From an uncultured Planctomycetota bacterium (lineage in GTDB: Bacteria; Planctomycetota; Phycisphaerae; Sedimentisphaerales; UBA12454): DNA of 64,000 nucleotides. The position numbers were made by a program, and so were the translations under genes. The notes beneath the pieces are model-generated. The model did no database searches and was not told where the DNA came from. It saw nothing but the letters and a program-made list of their open reading frames with translations. Shown one piece after another: positions 58,203-64,000 of this stretch (position 1 is the stretch's first letter; the number at the start of each line of letters is the position of its first letter). The stretch spans positions 16,813 to 80,812 of the forward strand of contig CAINDG010000040.1 of the NCBI GenBank assembly GCA_903847315.1, in the 5' to 3' direction.

Positions 58203-60419
58203 CTATTTACCTTTAGAGGCTTCATATTCAAGAGATTCAAGATGTTTTTGAAGCTGGAGCACTGCGTCATCCTGTTTATATTGTTTCATTAACTGAATAT
58301 AATTTTTCAACACTTCGATTTCCTCAGTGTACCGCTCCTGAAATTCCAACGCCCTTGCGAGATTAGCGTAATAAGCTGGATCATCAGGATTCAAAGAAAG
58401 CGCTTTCTTAAAGGCTTCAGTGGCCGCCTTGAGATCTCCTATTATGGCAAGCGCATCGCCGAGACGTCTCCAGCTTTCGTGGTGAGCAGGCCTTTCCTTT
58501 ACCTCTTCTTGAAATCCTTCTACAGCTTTACGAAACTGTTCCATTGCCTGATCTGATTTGTTCTGTCCTTGAAAAAGTATCCCCAAACTGGAATGAATAA
58601 TTGCTACACTGGTTTTGTTCTCGGCCCTGTCGTTGTACTCGATAGCTTTATTAAACGCCTCAATGGCTTGTTCCGGATTGCCCATTTGAGCATACATAAT
58701 CCCAATTTCATTATACGATTGTATAGAACAGGTAGGATTTTCTTTTATGGCCAAAAGATAATTTTTTATACTTTCAGCAAATTGTTTCTTGTCTTTAAAC
58801 TCTTGAGCGCAATTAAAGTATTCTTCGGCCGAATGATCTTTTGCGCTCATAAGCACCACCGGAGCGAGCAGATTCTCTACGGGACAGTAATTATCTGTTA
58901 AAATTAAATGTCTTGTTTTTTCCTTGAGCATATTAATGTCCGAATCATCCAGATACCATATTTTCAGTTCACCGCCTTTGTATTGCGAGAGGATATTTTT
59001 TAAATCCAGCGTGCGTTTGGCAGATATAATTATGAAAGTATTACGTATTGAGTGTGATTGAATATCGGCTACTACATAAATATGAGGAAATGTTTTTTCA
59101 AGAGTATTTATTACCGACCCGAGGAACAGGCCGGAATCGAAAATATCAATCATGTTTATCATATAAACGCCATCATTGCTTAGAAGTTCAGAGATTTTGT
59201 CATTGAATTCCTGAGTGACAAGCTGAAATGGCACCGAATAATCATTGATGGCATCTTCATAAATAAAGTCATATTGCGGTATTTGGTTGCCATTGCGCTT
59301 CTGTTCAAACAGTTTATCAACGTAGTTACGGGCATCTACATTAATAGTGTTTATCGTAGTGTTCCTCTCCAGGCCGAAGGCCTCCATCGCGGCATTGGTT
59401 ACGGCCGGGTCTATTTCAACGACATCTATTCTGCTGCCCGGCCGAACCTTTTTAAGATATCTAGGATAGACGTATCCGCCGCCGCCAATAACCATTGCAC
59501 TTAGCTTTTCTTTATTTTTGCTGAGTTCCTCGGTTACGGCAGCATAAACTTTTGTATAAGAATATTGCAGGTTAAGCATATCATTCATCAAAATATCGCT
59601 ATGTTTCAATGCGTCCTGAAAAAAGAAACGTCTGTTTGGGTTTTCAATAGACTTACGGACGGCGATATAGGAATACCTGCTTTCATTTTCATAGATTAGG
59701 TTCGGATTTGGCTGTTCTCTTAGTGCGACAGCTGAAGCTGTATTTTTTGTCCAGTCGGCGGGTATCATAGCCATACTCATCAGAGCAGAGAAAATTATTA
59801 TCCATAAATATAACGGCCAAAATCTAAACCAGTATAAAATGCTCATTAACAGCAAAACGGCTCCAATTACCCAAATAATAGTTATAGTTCCCATCGCGGC
59901 TATCAGGTAATAGCCCGCCGCGAACGTTCCCGCGATACTGCCTGCTGCTGACCAGGCATAGATATCTCCTATTGTTCTGCCCGCAGGCAATCCGCGGTCG
60001 AGAGCCATTTTCGCAACTATAGGACTTATTGTTCCCAACAATGTTGATGGAATCAGGAATACTATGGAGACATGAGTAAACACGTGTAGGGGCCAATTTA
60101 AATGTACAAGCCACAGCCATTTGCTTGTAATGTTGTTCAAAACCACTGTAACAACACAGGCAACTGAACAAATGGCGAAAAGCACTGCCACAGCTTTTTT
60201 TGCGGGAAATTTGTCTGCAATTCGGCCGCCGAGATAGTTACCTATTGTAATACCGGCCAAAATTACGCCGATTACCGCTGTCCATGTATATAAAGACGAG
60301 CCGAGATGACGGGCGATTAGTCTGCTGGCGACAAGCTCCAGCACCATAATACAAAAACTTGAAATAAATACGGTAGCGCTTGGAATGAAAATTGATATGA
60401 AACTTTTGGACTTAGTCAT
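58203..60419 (-). CDS. Polytopic membrane - spermidine synthase-like - TPR fusion protein
   Basis: Multiple N-terminal TMs, VIGGGGYVYPRYLKKVRPGSRIDVVEIDPAVT methyltransferase-like core, C-terminal TPRs. Confidence 0.85.
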   Translation of the reverse strand: MTKSKSFISIFIPSATVFISSFCIMVLELVASRLIARHLGSSLYTWTAVIGVILAGITIGNYLGGRIADKFPAKKAVAVLFAICSVACVVTVVLNNITSKWLWLVHLNWPLHVFTHVSIVFLIPSTLLGTISPIVAKMALDRGLPAGRTIGDIYAWSAAGSIAGTFAAGYYLIAAMGTITIIWVIGAVLLLMSILYWFRFWPLYLWIIIFSALMSMAMIPADWTKNTASAVALREQPNPNLIYENESRYSYIAVRKSIENPNRRFFFQDALKHSDILMNDMLNLQYSYTKVYAAVTEELSKNKEKLSAMVIGGGGYVYPRYLKKVRPGSRIDVVEIDPAVTNAAMEAFGLERNTTINTINVDARNYVDKLFEQKRNGNQIPQYDFIYEDAINDYSVPFQLVTQEFNDKISELLSNDGVYMINMIDIFDSGLFLGSVINTLEKTFPHIYVVADIQSHSIRNTFIIISAKRTLDLKNILSQYKGGELKIWYLDDSDINMLKEKTRHLILTDNYCPVENLLAPVVLMSAKDHSAEEYFNCAQEFKDKKQFAESIKNYLLAIKENPTCSIQSYNEIGIMYAQMGNPEQAIEAFNKAIEYNDRAENKTSVAIIHSSLGILFQGQNKSDQAMEQFRKAVEGFQEEVKERPAHHESWRRLGDALAIIGDLKAATEAFKKALSLNPDDPAYYANLARALEFQERYTEEIEVLKNYIQLMKQYKQDDAVLQLQKHLESLEYEASKGK

Positions 60420-60598
60420 AACTTGCTTTCCTTGTTTTATTGCTGGTGGAAAATGATAACAAATTTGGCTGATTTCTGCAAGCAGCAAGAGTTCTGTCGG
60501 AAAAGACCTTTTTATGAAAATAGATAACAAAAACCTCGCAAAAATTGCGGGAGTAAATATAATTTAACATAGAATATAGAATTATAGAAGGGACGGAT

Positions 60599-61960
60599 AT
60601 GAGAATATCAGTAGAAGAGGTTTTTGAGACTGTCAGGATGACTATCGAGCAGAACTTCGATATCAGAACCGTTACACTCGGCGTCAATCTCAAGGATTGT
60701 ATGGATAGAAATCTTTCAGCTTTTAACAAAAGAATCTTTAAACGGCTTTCAGAGATGGGTAAACGCCTTAATAAATGTGCCGACCAGCTCGAGCAAAAAT
60801 ACGGCATACCTATAACAAACAGGCGAATAAGCGTAACGCCGGTCGCGCTGCTTATCGAGCCGCTGCCGAGGAAAATCTCAACGGCAGTTTCGGTTGCTAA
60901 AACTCTGGATAGGGCCGCAAAGGCGGCCGATATTGATTTCATCGGCGGATTCGGCGCTCTTGTTCATAAAGGTATGACTTCCGCTGATGAATTGCTTATG
61001 GATTCAATCCCGCAGGCGATATCGCAGACGGAAAGATTATGCGGATTCCTTAATCTTGCATCCAGTACTGCCGGTATGAATATGACGGCAATTGAAAAGG
61101 TCGGACATATTCTCAAAGCTCTTGCCGCCAAAAGCAAAAACGGAATCGGCTGCGCAAAAATTGCTGTTTTTGCAAATGTGCCTGAAGACAATCCTTTTAT
61201 GGCTGGGGCTCATCATGGCATTGGTGAACCGGACTTTTCGCTGAATATAGGAATATCCGGACCGGGCGTTGTCAGGGATGTTGTCGCGAATAATCCGAAA
61301 TGCGATTTGACGATGCTTTCGGAGATTATAAAAAGAACTGTTTTTAAAATTACACGAGCAGGCGAGCTTATCGGCAGGGAAATAGCGGAGTTAATGGATG
61401 TTGAGTTCGGTATAGTCGATATTTCGCTTGCATCGACGCCGAAGAAGGGCGATTCGGTAGCTCAGATAATAGAAGCGATGGGCATTTCACGGATGGGCAG
61501 GCCGGGTTCGACTGCCGCACTTGCACTGCTTATGGATGCGGTTAAGAAGGGCGGTTCAATGGCGTCCGGAAATGTCGGAGGACTAAGCGGGACTTTTATT
61601 CCGGTCAGCGAAGATGCCGGTATGATAAGGGCGGTTCGCACAGGCGCGCTTAATCTTGAAAAACTTGAGGCTCTTACGAGCGTCTGCTCGGTAGGTCTTG
61701 ATATGTTCGCGGTTGCCGGCGATACACCTGCGGATGTTTTGAGCGCGATTATCGCTGATGAGCTTGCAATCGGCGTCGCCAACAATAAGACCACCAGTGT
61801 CAGGGTTATTCCGGTGCCCGGCAAAAAGGCCGGACAAATCGTACACTTTGGCGGATTGCTGGGCTCGGCGCCGATTATGAAAGTCTCAAAAATCGCTTCG
61901 CCGAATTTTATCAATAGAAAAGGAAGAATACCCGCCCAGATAAGAGCGTTGAGAAATTAA
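60599..61960 (+). CDS. PFL/DUF711 (UPF0210) family protein
   Basis: Family-like MRISVEEVFETVRMTIEQNFDIRTVTLGVNL; GGFGALVHKGMT; 453 aa. Confidence 0.88.
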   Translation: MRISVEEVFETVRMTIEQNFDIRTVTLGVNLKDCMDRNLSAFNKRIFKRLSEMGKRLNKCADQLEQKYGIPITNRRISVTPVALLIEPLPRKISTAVSVAKTLDRAAKAADIDFIGGFGALVHKGMTSADELLMDSIPQAISQTERLCGFLNLASSTAGMNMTAIEKVGHILKALAAKSKNGIGCAKIAVFANVPEDNPFMAGAHHGIGEPDFSLNIGISGPGVVRDVVANNPKCDLTMLSEIIKRTVFKITRAGELIGREIAELMDVEFGIVDISLASTPKKGDSVAQIIEAMGISRMGRPGSTAALALLMDAVKKGGSMASGNVGGLSGTFIPVSEDAGMIRAVRTGALNLEKLEALTSVCSVGLDMFAVAGDTPADVLSAIIADELAIGVANNKTTSVRVIPVPGKKAGQIVHFGGLLGSAPIMKVSKIASPNFINRKGRIPAQIRALRN

Positions 61961-61964
61961 TTTT

Positions 61965-62546
61965 ATGTGGAATATCTTTGAATATCCGTTTGTCGGACTT
62001 GGGATAGCAGTTCTTGCTATGATAGCGCTGTGGCTGCTGTGGATATTTAAGCCTGAGAAAAAACGCAAATGGCATCCGCTTATACCCTTTATAATTATCG
62101 TTTTGTCCTTTGCGGTTGAATATTTTGTGCAGACTGACAGGGAAAAAATACTCGGCGCGATAGACAAAGGCATCAGGGCCTTCGAGAATCAAAAAATCGA
62201 GCTGATTAAGGAAATAATCTCTGATGATTATTCCGACTCTCACCATGCTTCAAAGGAGTCGTTAACAGCTCATTGTCATGTCCTTTTTGAAACGGCAGCA
62301 ATTGAGAAAGTAACATTCCTGAGCAGGGAAATGCTTATAGAAGATAACCGCGCGACTTTTACCGCTGAAATGTTCGTGAAGTTTGCCGAAGAAAGTGAAA
62401 TAGCGAAAATAGGCAAGGCATTTCTGATTGTAAAGGCAAGATTTCATTTTATAAAAACACCGACCAAAAGATGGCTCATAAACAATTCCGAAATTCTCGA
62501 ACTCGATAGAAAGCAGATTAACTGGGGCGAGGTAAATAAAATTTAA
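61965..62546 (+). CDS. Membrane-anchored protein with NTF2/SnoaL-like C-terminal region
   Basis: N-terminal TMs then soluble region; follows the previous gene by 4 bp. Confidence 0.5.
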   Translation: MWNIFEYPFVGLGIAVLAMIALWLLWIFKPEKKRKWHPLIPFIIIVLSFAVEYFVQTDREKILGAIDKGIRAFENQKIELIKEIISDDYSDSHHASKESLTAHCHVLFETAAIEKVTFLSREMLIEDNRATFTAEMFVKFAEESEIAKIGKAFLIVKARFHFIKTPTKRWLINNSEILELDRKQINWGEVNKI

Positions 62547-62569
62547 AATTCAAAAATCAAAATTGTGGA

Positions 62570-62586
62570 GTCCGCCAATGGCGGAC
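62570..62586. repeat. Short palindrome GTCCGCCA-A-TGGCGGAC
   Basis: Perfect 8 bp arms, context TGGAGTCC...GATGG similar to 29551-29589. Confidence 0.6.
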
Positions 62587-62666
62587 GATGGTTTTTATTC
62601 ATTTCTTGACCAAATCTGCCTGTTCTGTTATTATACTTGGCTGTTTTATATTGGGAGTAGCGTAAA

Positions 62667-64000
62667 TTGAAGGCATTTAGACGGATATTTAAATATATTT
62701 GGCCGCAGTGGCCCAGAATTGTTGTCGTCGTTTGCGGCGCACTAATCGTTTCGCTGCTTTTGTCAGTGAGCTTTATGGCGATTATCCCGCTGCTGAAAGT
62801 TATGATGGGCGAAGAGGGACTGCATGGCTGGGTGGACAGAAAAACCTGCAACTGGCGGTACGGCGTGGATTTTTATGTGCCGGACAAAACCGATTTGACC
62901 GCCAAAGACAGTCGGGATATTGTGAACTGTCTTCTTGTAAACAAGATAAAAAAAGGCGGGCTGGCGCAGGTGGCAGGATTAAAATTGAATGACAAAATTA
63001 TCGGCGCGGGCGACTTTTTGCTCAAGACACAGGAAGGGGAAATCCATTCCGCCATTTTGATGCAGGAAATGGCAAACACTTCGAAAGGCTCTATCCAGCT
63101 GCAGGTAATCAATAAAGATAACATATCAGAATTGAGGCAAATCCAGATTGAAACGACGGCAAGCAAGACATTTATGGAGCAGGCAAAATGGGGGACAGTT
63201 CAGCGTATCCAGTGGAATCTGGAAAAAGCGTTTTTCGGAAAAGCGCATAAACTGATGGTTTTGCTTCCGAGAGAAAACACGACCAAGGGAAAAACTCAGG
63301 CGGTTAGTCTTATTATGATAGTGATGCTGGTAATAACCCTGATTCGCTGTGTAGCGAAGTTTTACCAGGATTATTTGGCTCAGAAAGTAGTGCAGGTAGC
63401 GATAAACAATTTGCGGCGGGACGCTTTTGGGCATGTGATGAATATGCCGATAAGATATTTCGTTAATGAGCAGCCGAGCGATACTGTCAGCAGGCTTATC
63501 AGGGACAGCGGCGCTATGGGCAACGGCATTAAAATTCTTCTCGGCAAGGCGCTGCGCGAACCTCTCAATGTTGCTTTCTTTTTGGCCTTCGCTATGTTTT
63601 TAAACTGGCAGTTGACGCTTGTGTTTTTAGGCGGTGCCCCGGCCACATTATGGCTGACTGTTTCACTGGGCAGGAAAATGAAAAAGGCGACTAAAAAAAC
63701 ACTGGTATCCTGGGCGCAAATGCTCACAAAGCTGCAGGAAACAGTAGTCGGCTTGAAGATTGTGAAAGTTTATAATCAGCAGGATTATGAGAAAAATACG
63801 TTTGGAGCTATAAACAACAGATTGCTGAAGCAACTGCTGAAAAGCTCGAGGGTAGATGCTGCGACACTGCCGATACTGGAAGTGATTGGAATGGCAGCAG
63901 GCGCAGCGGCGATAATAGTCGGCACGCACTGGATAAACAAAAGCCAATTGGATGCCACTGAATTTTTTGCGATGTTGTTCTTTTTGGGCGCTGCCGCTGA
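62667..64000 (+). CDS. ABC transporter transmembrane protein (MsbA-like) with PDZ-like insert; TTG start, runs off the window
   Basis: Frame translated by hand: LKAFRRIFKYIWPQWPRIVVVVCGALIVSLLLSVSFMAIIPLLKVM...GGLAQVAGLKLNDKIIGAGDFLL...VVQVAINNLRRDAFGHVMNMPIRYFVNEQPSDTVSRLIRD... Confidence 0.85.
   Translation, partial: MKAFRRIFKYIWPQWPRIVVVVCGALIVSLLLSVSFMAIIPLLKVMMGEEGLHGWVDRKTCNWRYGVDFYVPDKTDLTAKDSRDIVNCLLVNKIKKGGLAQVAGLKLNDKIIGAGDFLLKTQEGEIHSAILMQEMANTSKGSIQLQVINKDNISELRQIQIETTASKTFMEQAKWGTVQRIQWNLEKAFFGKAHKLMVLLPRENTTKGKTQAVSLIMIVMLVITLIRCVAKFYQDYLAQKVVQVAINNLRRDAFGHVMNMPIRYFVNEQPSDTVSRLIRDSGAMGNGIKILLGKALREPLNVAFFLAFAMFLNWQLTLVFLGGAPATLWLTVSLGRKMKKATKKTLVSWAQMLTKLQETVVGLKIVKVYNQQDYEKNTFGAINNRLLKQLLKSSRVDAATLPILEVIGMAAGAAAIIVGTHWINKSQLDATEFFAMLFFLGAAA

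Noticed and set aside
1-64000. CRISPR array or Cas genes
   Set aside because: No regularly spaced direct repeats or Cas-like proteins seen.

Overview
This 64 kb window looks like a bacterial chromosome, probably Planctomycetota/Phycisphaerae (inferred from gene content only). Most of it is ordinary housekeeping sequence: rodA, lepA, hemW, ppdK, pgsA, rimO, trmB, groES/groEL, rplU, a U32 peptidase, ychF-like, cinA, mcsA/mcsB, queD-like, coaD and three complete tRNAs (Ser-CGA, His-GTG, Lys-CTT). A long type IV pilus/type II secretion-like cluster (PilB-PilT-PilB-PilC, six pseudopilins, GspK-like) spans 41.2-55.0 kb. The main accessory region is 1-8.6 kb: five tightly packed co-directional genes encoding a zinc-ribbon TRAFAC-like GTPase, a zinc-ribbon helical protein, a polytopic membrane protein and two RHS/YD-repeat proteins with no visible toxin tip. 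It ends next to a tRNA-Asp-like 3' half followed by a perfect terminator hairpin, which suggests an island boundary. Other notable signals are a likely structured small RNA at about 30.02-30.31 kb with GGAGGA-bearing loops, a probable ATT start codon for cinA, a TlpA/beta-propeller/S41 protease fusion, an ABC exporter with a PDZ-like insert, and several intergenic palindromic repeats, one of which supplies the leader of a pseudopilin gene. No database search or folding program was run; all family calls come from reading motifs.
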